Source: Antitrichia curtipendula (Eukaryota > Streptophyta > Bryopsida > Hypnales > Leucodontaceae). Taken from it: a stretch of 64,000 nt of DNA. Positions 1-12,598 of this stretch are shown piece by piece. Each line of letters begins with the position of its first letter. The first letter of the stretch is position 1. Below the pieces are notes generated by a model. It worked only from the letters and a program-made list of their open reading frames with translations. It had not been told where the DNA came from and searched no databases. The DNA lies in NCBI GenBank assembly GCA_951230915.1, contig OX579642.1:11842001-11906000 (forward strand), given 5' to 3'. Made by a program: the position numbers and the translations under genes.

Positions 1-2385
1 CGTCGTTGTCATCAAGTTCGTCCTCCGTGATCGCTTCAACTCGGGTGGAAGGCCAAAAGCCATCTTTCAACGCCTCAAACGGTTCAATAGGTTCCAACAA
101 GCATGCTTTTACTGCCCGCCAATAGAACACCAAGTGTTCGGAACATCTTCTATACTCGCCACTTCCATCTTCGTTGCACAAAGCCTCCCAATATTTGATG
201 AATCCGGATATTCCTTTAGAAATGTCATCCACACCTTGCATTGGGAGGTGGGCAACAAGCACTGGCTCCCCACGAGGCCATAGGCTTCGTCCTTTTGAGT
301 CTTCTCGCCACAATTTGATACCCCTTTCTTCTGGAAGCCAGTCACTATCCGTACAATACCTCTTGTACTTCATAATCGGAACACTAGCCGAGTTTAAATA
401 GAACTTGAATTGTTGTGCCTTGGTGTGGCCAACAAGTGCTTCGTCCCCTTCCAAAATGAAGCCTTCTATAAAGGCTTTAAAATCTGGTACCTCCTCAATC
501 AAATGAGGAATTGTAGGAACAAAATCCACATCCATGAAGGACCTCATCAGGGCAGGAATGGTTGGGAAACTTTCTTTCTTCAATTGCATGCTCCATCTTC
601 CAAACAAGGCATCGATGTCGTCATGCGTGTGACCGACTAACATGAAATTCACGTACACCTCCCGAAAGATTTTCTTCGCAACAAGGAGGGACCAGAATGC
701 AAAGACATAACGGTTTTTGTTGTCACCTGTGGCATTGTCCATTTGTACGTTTAGAACTGGAGGAAGAGGAGTTGCTGCAATAGGAACTTCAGGTGCGGGG
801 CGAAGTGACGACTTGCACATTTCAGCTCCCTTCAACACCGCTTCAAATAGAGGAGCAGAGCCTGATTCAGCAAACAATTCCCTAGAAGAATACTTCGGAG
901 GGAGTTCTAAGTCTCGCAAGAGCTTTGCCAATGACCCCACTGTATAATTCGAGTCATGAAGGAAGATATCAAGACCGTAATGCGCATAGCGTACATCACC
1001 GTGTCCATGAGCAATCATTCCGGTCACTGATACCGGCAACTTCGTGAGTCCATCAAGTTGCTTGCTCTTGTGGAAGAACACCGGAGATGCTGTTTTTGCA
1101 TGATCCATTTTGTCATGCATGATGGTTAAGCATTTGTAAGGGTAGGCACTTGACCTATACCGGTTTGCATAATAATTATCTCGATGAGCCCGAGCACATG
1201 CATTATGTTTTTCCAATAGATGATCCCATTTCCGCCGTAATCCAATTGGAGCTGTCCTCCTCTGAGCATGAAATCTATCACAATCAGCGCACTGAGCAAA
1301 ATTATCCCCCGGCTTCTTTACACAGTACTCAGGGAAGTTCAGTTTTCGTATTTTGCTGATATTTGAGGTGGAGACCTCTTTCAACCCAAACACAGCGTTT
1401 GCTGCATTCACCTCTGGAAGTGTCTCTTTCCATGTAAAAGTGGCTGGCAAAACCTTAGAAACTACTTTCTCCCCAGAAGGAAGAGTATGCGTACGATGCG
1501 GCATATGGTCAGCTGATTTCTCAAGTACGCACTTCAATGTTGCAGCGGCTTGAAGCGTATGCTTCCTAGCCCTTTGTATCCCCAAATTCCCATGCGGTTG
1601 AGCTCGATCACCTCTAGCAGCATATGTTTGAAAACGATGGAATGTGGATTCCGAGACGCCTGCAATATGCCGCCATGCCGCCATACAAACATCAATCCCT
1701 TCCAGAGTGACCACCCTCTTGCCCTGAGCATCACGGTGAACTTGCCGGTGCACGTCCAACTTCATGTGGTAACGAACTCGAACGTTGTCTTATAGTACAT
1801 ACGTTCACGCAAAGCTCGAATCTTCTCTCTAGGAAAAGGTTGGACACAATTGCTCGGACAACACACCTTGCTCGATACATAATTAATTGATTCTTGAGTG
1901 AGTATATCGTTGGCCCTCAAAGAGGATTGAGGGGCCGGAGGATTCCTCACAACACTTGTGTATGGTCTCGCAGTGGACGAAGATGGCTGCGAAGGCCCTG
2001 CTTGTCGACAATTATACTCGTCTCTAACGTCATGATCCTTTAGGCTTGCCCCATTCAGAAAGACCCGGTCAATGGGCCAAGCACGAAGTGAGTACCTCCA
2101 GTCATCCGGAACCTCGTCCAGTTTCAAGGATTTGGAGATGTGAACTGCCACAAGAGAATCTCCTAAAGGACCATTACTACCCAGAACGTGATTGGAATCG
2201 ACACTGTGACAGATGCCCTCAGCTACAGCCACCCCATTTTCATTCTTCAGGATTACAATCTTAGTGCTCCACAATCGTCTCGGAGTACCAGCACATTCCG
2301 GAATGGGAATGTCCTCCACTATCGTGTTCTCCACGTCCCCCTCATCGGAGGAGTAATCGTGAGCAAGTTCTCCAAAGACATTCAT
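1..2385 (-). CDS. DUF7869-type transposase-like protein, one frameshift, 3' end beyond window
   Basis: Read leftwards, an open frame ends at 1762 and a second frame, open from about 1791 to base 1 (about 590 codons without a stop), continues it. One base is missing, or two are extra, near 1790. The N-terminal part has a module (ENGVAVAEG ... LRAWPIDRV) resembling the DUF8039-type domain of plant transposon proteins. It is followed by CCPSNC, the block AWRHIAGVSESTFHRF, DNATGDNKN and VGHTHDDIDALF. The last two are typical of DUF7869 proteins, thought to be RNase H-like transposase relatives. I chose the Met at 2385 because the frame upstream of it (to 2466) runs into a palindrome that elsewhere is always non-coding; 2466 is the alternative. 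The protein is cut by the window edge. The frameshift could be decay or a sequence error. Family call fairly sure, function inferred. Confidence 0.65.
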
Positions 2386-2461
2386 CGGTACTTGCGACAA
2401 CAGAATACGACGGTCCAAAAGGTCAGAGAAAAACAATTTAGTAAACACAGATGACAACACA

Positions 2462-3093
2462 TTCAACTCGAGGCGAGTTGAATTTACTCCACAGAAAACA
2501 AGTCACTACTTATTCAAGACCAACGATATGTCTACGAAATGGAGAACAAAAATCAAATTTCACAAATAAGAAAACAGTGACAGTCTCCAATCAAGAACCG
2601 CACTGCAAATACAAATCAAAAATCCTCCAGGACGAGACGACATAGTTTACCCCAGACTATGTACATTGATTGCGTACAAACCAACCATCGACATAGATGA
2701 TAGCGAAGAATATTTTTAACTCGGGTCGAGTTGAAAGAATTGATTTATTTCAGACCGGGATAAAACACTTGAAGGACAGGACAGGATACACGCAACCGTT
2801 TTGATATTACTCATTAGCCAGTTTAATGTTATTCATCAGCCAGTTTAACTCGTCCCGAGTTAAATGTATTGGTGAGACATATATTTCATGTCCTCCAGGT
2901 GAACACCAGACAGTTTAACTCGTCCCGAGTTAAGTATATTTCATCATACTAGATGCCTTCATCGCACTAGGCGCGGGACATGAATCATTTAACTCGTCTT
3001 GAGTTAAATGTATTTGTCGGACTTCGGTTCTCATGTTCCTCTGTTCTCCGTATCATGTCTAGGAACCGTTACTTTAACTCGGGTCGAGTGAAA
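2462..3093. repeat. Array of six 21-bp palindromes upstream of the transposase-like gene
   Basis: Six copies of TTTAACTCG-N3-CGAGTTAAA (arms vary by one or two bases) lie at 2462-2482, 2715-2735, 2844-2864, 2914-2934, 2988-3008 and 3073-3093. Spacers are AGG, GGT, TCC, TCC, TCT and GGT. The array sits directly upstream of the minus-strand transposase-like gene, in what is probably its leader or leader intron. Sequence between copies is not conserved. The same motif recurs around and inside the gene at 12.6-16.8 kb. Role unknown: a protein-binding dyad, a subterminal transposon repeat or an RNA-pairing element are all possible. Confidence 0.9.
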
Positions 3094-3960
3094 TGAGGTC
3101 CCGCGATTCGCGGAGGTCAAGGTCAGGGTAGTATTTCGATGCATCCCGGTAATTGCGGCGATGTTATCGGAAGCGTGCTCTCGTATTCGAAATATTCGCA
3201 GAGAAACAGATTTCCAGATTGAAGAAGACAGGAAATCATTAGCATCACAGACACTACACGAAAACTCATAAAATCTTGAGTCTGAGGACAATCGGACTTG
3301 AAAACCGTCGTGACACAAACACTTCGTTCTACTCAATTCAGAGTGTTGTAGTGCTCCAGTGAACCGACGAAGAAGAATGTACACATTCAAAATCTACTTT
3401 GCACATGACGGTCGATTGCGACTGAGAAGACAACAACCATTGCAGTGAAAGTGAAGTGAGATAACTATGGCATACCTAGACCAGAGTGTCGGGAAGTACA
3501 AGAACGGCAGCAACTCTTGTGATGGATATGAACGCAGATATATTCAAACCCGGGAGCCCTACTGATTTGAGATTACAAAGCGCGCAAGTGAGTCGTACTG
3601 CGAAACTTGAAGCACAACTATGAGAGCGGACCACGACAATGGGAGACGAGTTCTTTGACAATGCGTTGTGGAAGAAACAACTTTCCGATAGACTTCCGAA
3701 ATACTGGCGAAGGAGGGAAAGTAAGCGAGGGAAGTATTCGCGGGATTTTCAAACGACCCTTCTCATCCCCGAATAGAGGAAGCACTTTCTAGCCTTGGCA
3801 GTTGTAACTATTAAATGCTCTCGACCTGGAATCTTCCATTCATCGGTACCTGCCAAATAATTTTGTCCATGTGTACAGCTTTTTCAGCGCGTGAGAAAAG
3901 TCCTATTCCCGGAGACTATTGTAAGTAAAAGGTCGACCTAATTTTGCCTCCATAAAAGAA
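3094..3960. other. Moderate-GC non-coding flank, probable leader or promoter of the transposase-like gene
   Basis: This stretch has higher GC than the AT-rich DNA to its right and no palindromes. Only short open frames occur, none with a recognisable domain. Its position upstream of the minus-strand transposase-like gene fits a promoter and leader, but no TATA box or exon can be fixed. Confidence 0.35.
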
Positions 3961-6900
3961 AATGCAGGAATCTTAGGAAAGTAGGTGGTCCACACAGGTC
4001 AGGTTTTCAGGGTTTAGGGGAAAGGTCATAGTCTACGGCTGTAGGGTTGTTCAGGTTCACGGTTCAAGGTTTAGGGTCTGGTTTAGGGTTTAGGGTTTAG
4101 TATTCAGGGTTCTGTTTTCGAAAGTGTTTTCCAAAAAAAGAATGGTGTGCAAAAAGGTGGGGGGGAGTAGTTTTTGAACTTTTGAATTCATATAGACTTG
4201 AAAATTCCTTAACTTTCACACGGTATTTAGGGTTTACGGGGGGTCCACACTGGTCAAGTTTGTTCAAGGAAATTCAGTTTGAGAATGCCCCAAGGAGTAT
4301 ATTTCCATTAAATCTTGAACACATGTGTGTCCGCTCTTGCATTTGGCATGTCTAAGGTGGACTATACAGCTTATTCTTAAGAGGTTTAAGGTCCATTAAT
4401 CTCTGAAGTCCAAAAAATTCCTAGTTAAGGGGGGCTCTTCAGATTTGGATATGCTCATGTAATCTCGAATTTTTGTATGGTTTTGCAGAACTGTTTTCGA
4501 AGATAGGAAGTGTGATTCATTTTCTAGAAATGTAATTCTAATTTCAATAGGTGCCATGGAACCAAAGGTATGTCACAATGGGTCTAAAAAACAAAACCAC
4601 GGGCATCCCAAAATACATAATAAATTGACTTGATTTTTTTTAATTTCATATTTTAATCTCAAAGATCATCTTCTTACTTAGTTAACGATGAGAACCTTTA
4701 ATTCATTATATTTGGACTAGAGATGAGGATGTTCTGAATAATCTCAATTTTAATGAAATTGAAGCATCTTCTTCAATACATACCTTCTAAAATCCATTCT
4801 TTAATTTAACATTTTAAAAATTAATGAAAAAAGGTTTAGGAAGGTTAATTTTGTTTGCTAGAACAACGTTATCATTAAAATTACCATGTTTCAATTCCAT
4901 ATTAGATTTGTTCATTATTTAATCTTGAATATACTTGTACATAATACTTTTTTCATGACAGGCAATTAAATTTTTTGATAGATTTTTTTCACTAGATCGT
5001 TTCTTCAACATAGAAGATTATAAAACCAAAAAACAACAGTGCAAATGTTTTTAGATAGAAAGATGCAAAGCTGAAAAAATCTAGTTAATGAAGGTGTGGG
5101 AGTCCTGCAGAAGTCTATTCATTGAGGAGCATACTGAAAATATGATGTTCATATTTAAGCATGATCTATTCGTTTTGGCCTTGAAATTATCTTCTCATGA
5201 GATAAGTATACATGAAAAAGAAAAAAACTTTTACGAACTATTTTTATGGATGAACATGTCATAAATGCTGACCATGCACTTCCAAGACAAATTTATAACA
5301 AGTACGAAGAACTGAAGATGTGGACATGAAAATCCATTTCTTTTTTTTCTAGCTTTGGGGTACTCACTATAAATACTCTATTCATTTTAATTCTCTTTGA
5401 AGAATACATTGCATGTTGTGTGTATTCTCTAAGTCATTGGAACTTATTGGATTCTCTAAGTCATTGGAATATTATAATAATTATTTTGTACTTTCTAAAA
5501 AACAATTCCTAAAAGTACTCACTTCTGTAGAATTTTTTGTATTTGTCCCTGTCATATGAATTAGTCGCTCAGTTTTATTATTGAATTGAATTGAATTTTT
5601 TTATGAAACACATTGTTATAATGTACATGTATATATTGTATAATGAAAAGTTTTTTTGCAAAAGAATTTCTTCCTTACGTATACCATTTCTAATTATTTA
5701 CCAAATTAGGCCTTTCATTACCCTTTACCAAACATTCATAAGTGTGGGTATTGTGAGTTAAATATTTATCGGCTGCTACAGAACTCTTTGAGTTGCAAGA
5801 ACTAATTTTCTATACTCTTAATTTATGATTGCATGGGATACATTAGAGTCATTTGTAAGAGTTTGAACCTCTCATGATTAATCATGAATGATTGAACTTG
5901 ATTAATGCAAGGACAAATTATGATTGATTTAAATTCATGTGAAGGCCATGAAATGAACCATTCATTTGAATGTACTAAATCAATTTCAATTAATGTATGA
6001 TTTGATGTGAATGAAGGTTAATCCCTTATGCCACAAAGTTTGACATACTCACTTATTTGGATATGAAGAGGATTTTCAATTAGTATTTTGCTCTTAGAAT
6101 TTTAATAATTTTTGTAAGACATACTCCCACAATTACTAGATGGACAAACAAGTGAGAATGTAAAGTTTTTTTTATACACATTGCTTTGAAGAAGATAATG
6201 AACTTCTAAAATCATAAATATTCACTTCTACATTACCAATTTCGTTAGTGCTTCGTTTGCAAAATAGTTGTCAATAATTGTTGTCATGGGTTTCCCAAAA
6301 AAACAAGAAAATAACACGCAAATGGCCCATGCTCATCAATACATGACATTCAAAAACAAAACACATTTGCATACAATTTATTTTGGTTTTGAAATTGAAG
6401 TCTTCAACATACTTAGTTACTCACAAGTTGAAGTACTTGTTTGGGCTTGATTTGTACATTTAGTTAATGGCAAAACTTTCAGCACATGGGTTTTAGGGTG
6501 AAACAATAAAAGGCCCTGGGTCTTTACCTCCAAATGGATTTTTTGCCCCGGTCTGCGAAGAATAAGTTGAGTCCAAATGCTTTACTATTGTTTCAAGTGA
6601 ATTTGTATTGAATTTTTGGGTAAACTTTTTAATGTACAATGCTTCATGGACATATAATTTTTATTTGAATTAGTGGCATGGACCAAACTTAAGGTTATAC
6701 TTAGCACAATGAGCCCTAAGTGGAGGTTTAGGGTTTAGGCGAATATAATCACCGAACTATTTATTATTTTTTAATTTGTTTTGTCCTTTCACTTTGTTTT
6801 TTTGTCTCCATTTGAAAATAATATTCCTCTTGCGAGGACTATTAATGAGAAAGCTATAGGCTACCTTATTTTTTGGAGCAACATAAGAATCTTCTACAAA

Positions 6901-7559
6901 AAACAACTTATAGGACTCTTTTGTCAATGCATTTTTTACAATTACAAAAACAAATTCATACATAGAGTTAGGTTTGCTTGGTGGAACCATTTCACTGTTC
7001 AGATTCTTGTATATCAATTCCATCTTGGAGTTGTGGATGTTTTATTTTTTTTCTTCAATCTTAAATGTATTTGTACTTAAGAATCTTCTAGTACCTTGAA
7101 TCCAAATAAATTAGTGTTCTTCCTTGAAATTCTTTTCTTACATTCTAAACTAGAGTATTGAACTTAAAAATTTTGGAGACCAAAATTTAGAGTATAGAAA
7201 TTTAATGAAGACATACATTTTGTGAACGCTTGCCATGGAATTACTTCTTCATATGTGTTTGTACAAGTTGTATATGAATTGTTTTGTTTAGGGCAACATA
7301 TTCATTGTCAATGCATATGTATGCAAATGCAAATTAATTTAGACTAAATTAGTATTTCAGAAGACCATATTTCTGTTTTTGGTGATTGTTTAATTTAAAT
7401 TTCATGATAATATAAGATAATTCATTCACAAACATTGGTGAGGAATCTTTTTAATTATAGCGCTTATACACGTAATACAAAACAACCATATGCATAGATT
7501 CCCTTTGATGAGTGTCTTCAAAAAAGTTTCACAATTTTCCCTAAAAAGATGCCCATGTT
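3961..7559. other. AT-rich intergenic DNA with telomere-like words, no gene seen
   Basis: Degenerate telomere-like sequence (TTTAGGG and variants) lies at about 3999-4110, with perfect repeats at 4079-4100. At 4480-4760 is a diverged copy of part of the 24-kb TIR element. The rest is AT-rich with only short open frames. Confidence 0.5.
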
Positions 7560-7569
7560 GGCATGATAA

Positions 7570-8146
7570 CTTGGGAAGATCACTTAGTGTATCTATAACG
7601 AACCACGTGTGTTCAAATGATTTTTTGCCCCCTATATACTTTTTAATGAACTTTGGTTTCGACCTAGAATTTTGAGTATTGTTTAATAGAGGTTATAGGT
7701 GTCTATTGCCCAAAACTCCCAATTCAAATACCATATTAAATGATTTCTAGAGAACGTTGAAAAATGAACTAAAATGACATGTTTTTGAACTCAAGTATTC
7801 GTAGAGGAGGCATTTAGATGACCATTGCATCAATATTCAAGGAACTTTAAGTAGAGATTTATTTTTGAGAATTTTTTGTGCATTTTTTATACAATTTTTT
7901 CTTATACAAAATAGGGGTGTGAAAGTTATTTTCAGCTTTGCAGTGTATCTTTTTATTTCAAAAATTAGTAAGTAATTATAATTAACAAATAAAATTATCA
8001 AAAATTCAAAACATAAACTTTCAATATACGGAAATCTACTCATATTTTTTTCAACACTGGTTATATTTACATTTTAGAACATAAAGTAGGGGGTCTACAA
8101 TCTTAACGCACATACTTTCTAATGGACCCTCTAAGTGATCTCCCCG
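7570..8146. mobile_element. 577-bp MITE of Mutator (MULE) type, copy 1
   Basis: The ends form a terminal inverted repeat: GGGAAGATCACTTAG at the left and CTAAGTGATCTCCCC at the right. The element is flanked by a 10-bp direct repeat, GGCATGATAA, at 7560-7569 and 8147-8156. A second copy with nearly the same interior lies at 50047-50630 with its own 9-bp flanking repeat. Target duplications of 9-10 bp point to Mutator-like transposition. No coding capacity, so non-autonomous. Confidence 0.85.
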
Positions 8147-8156
8147 GGCATGATAA

Positions 8157-10838
8157 TGTCTGAATTTTGGATATTAAGAGATATCTTCATTTGTAATTTG
8201 TTTTTTCTATTAGCCCTTTCCATGGTAACTAATTTCTTCAAAGTTGGGGCAATGTGACTTTCCAATGGCGCAACACTTTATTGTTCATTTCATTGTTACT
8301 TTAGAAGGTTCAGGGTAATTTGAAATGTATATGTCTACATATGTATGCAATTGAATTAGAAAAAGTCATTATCAATTCATTTCAAAAATGTAGTATGTTA
8401 AAAAATAACTTTAGTAATTTATTCACCAAAAATGAATAAAATGTGAGTATTAGAATTCGGAATGCTTCATTGAAAGTACGAATTGACTATTAATTCTGCA
8501 AATCAAGAGATACCCTTTTTTAAAAAAAATAATATATACAAACCTTAGAAAGGTTGAAATATGTAGTTCGTACACTCTTTAATTGGACTTCGCTGTATTG
8601 CAAGAAGGTCATGATGGATTTTTGTACGTTGATGTATTGAAATTCTATTAAATGTTCTTTAAAGGAAATTTTGTAGATCTTAATTTTTATTTATTAAATT
8701 GTAGACATTTACAAATTATTTTATGTGTGTTCTGGTTTTTTTTTTTTTAATCCTTATATGAACTCTTTAGAAGTGCTCTAGAAAACATGAGGCCTTCTGT
8801 GGACTTCCTCTCTTGTCAAGGATTAGTGGCTTAATATGTCATACATGTTGTGGAGTACCTCTTTATTGACGATCAATGATACAATGTCCGCTTGTAGGAC
8901 AAAAATGTAACTATTCATCTTCTCGATTTCATGTGAAAAAAAAAAAATCATCTGTAGTAGTTTGACTTGCAGACATTGCTTTTTAATTATTGTAACCCAA
9001 GAACTCACCCGCAGCGGTGACAAAACAAATGATTTTCAAGGTTATGAGTCTGTCGTTAAAGGATTACACATTCAAATTAAAATGTGACTTGGATGACTCT
9101 TTCTTCTAATATTTGACACCCTCCAAGACCAAAAAAATTGAAAACATAAAATGAATTTGTAAACAACTACATATGTATAGAAAACATTTACTATATGCAA
9201 AAGGTACATTTTTTATTTTTTATTTTGAATCTCTTACTTCTATATTGAGAAGTAGGGTCTAAAATTAATTGAAATCTTGTACTTCATAAAAGTACATGAT
9301 ATTGTTCCCTATATTTATAATTATTTAAAAAGATGAAGTTTTTATTTTAAAGTCTTAGTTCTTTTTTATTCTGGATGTGGGATCTACAATTAATTCAAAA
9401 ATTAAACTTAAAGCAAGTAATGACTAGTACTCTTCTATAATAATGTGTTTGACAATAATAAACATGTATTTGGTATATATACATATATATAACTTAAAAT
9501 GTAAAACATAGAACTTTCATTCTTAATCTTTTGGTTATGTATGATTTTATGTAGGATCTAAAACTAATTCAAAAATCATATTTAAAGCAAGTAAATGCTA
9601 TTATTTTAGGTGTGATTTAATAAATCCAACATGAAAATCTTTCATTAACTTATACAAAAAATAAGGGAAAAATTAAAATTAGTGTTGAATTAAATGGTTC
9701 AAACTTTTCTAGTAAGTATTTCTCTATACAAACTCCAAAAACAAATGTTAATCCACTTTTTATAACAAATTTTGTTGTTGCCCATTTTGATATTGAAATA
9801 AAATACATATAACCTTTGAATGTATATTTTATAGAATGACATGAAAAAAAACTTCCCACATACGTTATGATAACTAGCATACATCAAAGAGGGCTTCTTG
9901 GTCCTTTAAGGGTCAAATCAAGAACATAATGGAATTTTTATTATGTTATTTTTTTCCAAACTTTCAATTAGCTTAGGAATCTATAGGGCACCAAACTCTA
10001 TTATTTACAATACTTTGAAGCTAAATAAAATTAACCAAGTTATTATTTTTAATGATTTGCATATTTAAAAAATTATGGTAGAATTCTATTTTAGCATAAA
10101 AACTTCAATTTCAAAAAATGAATGATTGTGATTTTTCTTTTAAGAATTTGTGCAAGGGTATCTTTTGCAATTCGTGCTTTTTCAATGTCAAGGGTATTTG
10201 AAAATGAACCTTAAATACTCTAGAATGGAACAATGGAATAGTAAATAGTGCAAGTCACTGAGGATCTGTAATTCAAATTTTGAAACTTTGCTTTTAAATG
10301 ATTTTATTCAAAGCATTCAGCATATGACAAAAGCAATGATTTTCAAGGTTATGAGTCCGTCATTTAAAGATTACGCACTCAAAAATGTGACTTTGATGAC
10401 TTTAGAGTTTAGATAAGGTATGAGGCTTTTATTGCAACCTTATTCTTTAAACAATCATGTTGGGAGCTCTAAAATAGATAGCAAGTGGTCTAAAATGAAC
10501 TACCACTAGTATAAGAGCATAATTAAGTCAATTGTTCTTTCACAATTGATAAACGAATTTAGAGTTTTCTTAATTTATTAAGCATCATATTTAGGGCCCT
10601 TGAATAATACTTTTTGAATTTCACAATGCTTGTTTTTGGTGAAGCTATATTTTTTTTCCAGCTTGGACGTGTGTGGATTTTACAATGCCTAGAATCATAA
10701 ATACATTCCTATGGTAGAATTACTTAGAAATTCATAAGGAATTCAAAAATGCTTTGAAAATTTAGAACCTCTTGTGTTAGAGTACACGTCAATTTTTCTT
10801 CATGTGAAAACAAAATGAAAATAATTCCATGGTTATAG
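8157..10838. other. AT-rich repeat DNA, no gene seen
   Basis: Only short frames without domains. The segment at 9024-9097 (ATGATTTTCAAGGTTATGAG and what follows) recurs at 10331-10402, and the segment at about 10009-10220 recurs in diverged form at about 60356-60570. These are old dispersed repeats. Confidence 0.5.
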
Positions 10839-10881
10839 AGCCACGGTTTTAGGGCCACGGCTTTAGAACCACGATTTCAGG
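10839..10881. repeat. Three short tandem units of the CCACGG-TTTTAG type
   Basis: Three imperfect units of about 14-15 bases, GCCACGGTTTTAG, GCCACGGCTTTAG and ACCACGATTTCAG, lie back to back just before the base composition switches to the GC-richer leader of locus A. Possibly a promoter element. Confidence 0.6.
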
Positions 10882-10884
10882 GAC

Positions 10885-11930
10885 CCCGGTTTGGCGGCGC
10901 GGCGAAGGGGTGATCTCTCCCGATTTGCTTCCGCTTTGTTCCCGCTTGCTTCTGCTTTTGTTTTTTCTTTCCACTTCGTTTTTTGTTGGATTTTCTTCCG
11001 CTTCCTCTTGTTCTCATTTGCTACCGCGTGGGTGCGTTCTGTTTTCTTTCCGCGTGGGGGCATTCTTCAGCATTTCATGAGCATTTGTGAGCGTCGTCTT
11101 CAACATTCTTCAGCGTTGTTTTGGATTCTGTTTCGTGGGCCCTGTTTCGTAGGCATTGCAATTTTGACGTTTTTTGCATCGGTGCATGCTGTAGAGGCGG
11201 CGGTGGCGGCAAATTCCTCAATCAGCAAAGCAATCATCATCTGCTGGTGAGTTTTTTATTATACGTTTCTCCATTTCCTCATTACATGCTTGTTGCTTGC
11301 ATTTGGGTTGAATTAGACATCAACTGCTTGCATTCGGGTGGAATTAGAGCTGTAGAGTTTTTGAATATCCTCGCAGTCACGTTTTTAGGGTTTGATAATT
11401 GCGCTCAAATTTCCGGTCAGATTTCTATGGTTCATCACGTCTTCTGCTTTCTTCTTTTCATGTTTCTCTTGTAGTTCTAGTTGTTCTTGCTCTAGATTTC
11501 GCTGTTCTCACTATAGATCTCTTTGTTCATGTTGTAAATCTTGTTGTTCTTGTTGTTTTTGTTTATGTTTCCTGTTGTGTTTGTGCTTTTTGATTCTGTT
11601 TTTGTTGTTTCTCTTTCTGTTTTTGTTCTTGATTTCGTTTTTGTTGCCGAATCTGGTTTTTGTTGTTGTTGCAGGGTCTTTTTTTGTTGCATTAGGTTGA
11701 TGTTTGACTCACGAATATCTCATGTCTCTGTTTGTAAGTGCAAGGTTACAATTGAGCTGAACATTTTTTTTCCTTCTGATTTGCAGAATCTTCCGAAGCA
11801 GTGTGTGCAGCAAAGTTTTAACACGGTCGAGTTCTTTTGTGGAGGAGCTCAAAGACTAGTAATCCTCTCAAACTTTTAGGCAATAGCAGTCCAATGATAA
11901 TAGTAGCAGCAACGTAGTGTTTGCAATGTA
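10885..11930 (+). other. Pyrimidine-rich probable 5' leader region of locus A
   Basis: A GC- and pyrimidine-rich stretch begins abruptly at about 10885 and grades into TTGTT-rich sequence (11440-11690). Open frames here are low-complexity and unlike proteins. A good donor (CTG-GTGAGT at about 11247) and an acceptor-like TTTGCAG at about 11780 suggest untranslated leader exons. The segment 11288-11306 recurs almost exactly at 11327-11345. The placement upstream of the start codon at 12626 makes a promoter plus leader likely; the transcription start is not determined. Confidence 0.4.
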
Positions 11931-11932
11931 AC

Positions 11933-12598
11933 TTTAACTCGATGCAATTTTAACTCGACCAGAGGCCCTTGGATCGGCATTTCAACTCGAGTCGAGTTAA
12001 AATACATCGAGACGTGAGTCAATTTTAGCTCGACCCGAGTTAAACTCCTCCTAAGGACACAAGAACCAAAGACAGAAACCAACAAAAATCCCCGAAGCTG
12101 AACAGGTCACACACTAAAAACCTTAACTCGAACTGAGTTAAACCAGTAACAAGGCCAAATTCCACAAAGTAAGCAACAGCATAAGGTCCTCGACCGAATA
12201 TTCAACTCGAAGCGAGTTAAAACGTCGTCGGTCCAATGTGGACGGTCCCGTGGGGCGCCAAAAACACAAGAAGAGTGCGTTATAGTAAATCAAAAGAGTA
12301 CACGGAATATATGTCCAAGTTCACCTGAAACCACTAACCTCAGACTATTTAACTCGGTCCGAGATAAACACCTGCCGGACACGCTAGAACGATATAACCC
12401 TTCCCGTATTAAAGTACAAGAATTAAACAAACGACATGTAGAAGCAGCGGACGGTGCCAGAAGCAAGAGATCGCAAGGTTTAACTCGGTCCGAGATAAAC
12501 AACCTCAATAGAAAACGAATAATAGAACACCAACAAAGACCATGTGCATGTATCCGTGATGTCATCATCCCATACAACTTAACTCGTCTTGAGTTAAA
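11933..12598. repeat. Array of seven palindromes plus decayed copies in the leader of locus A
   Basis: Full copies of the palindrome lie at 11981-12001, 12024-12044, 12122-12142, 12201-12221, 12348-12368, 12479-12499 and 12578-12598. Spacers are AGT, ACC, AAC, AAG, GTC, GTC and TCT. Two lone half-sites in direct orientation lie at 11933-11941 and 11949-11957, and a decayed copy at 12393-12413. The copies at 12348 and 12479 share the spacer and the same arm change (CGAGATAAA), so one probably copied from the other. The array ends just before an acceptor (CTGCAG, 12618-12623) that precedes the start codon, so it probably lies in a leader intron. Confidence 0.9.

Noticed and set aside
4079..4110. 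Chromosome end
   Set aside because: Telomere-like TTTAGGG words are few and degenerate and lie inside gene-bearing DNA on both sides.
10891..11879. Several overlapping open frames of 60-120 codons
   Set aside because: They are low-complexity translations (Phe, Leu, Val, Cys runs) of pyrimidine- and TTGTT-rich sequence in three frames, with no protein-like composition.
2462..12598. CRISPR array
   Set aside because: Repeats are self-palindromic with 3-base variable centres and irregular distances of about 20-250 bases, in a plant-type nuclear context.
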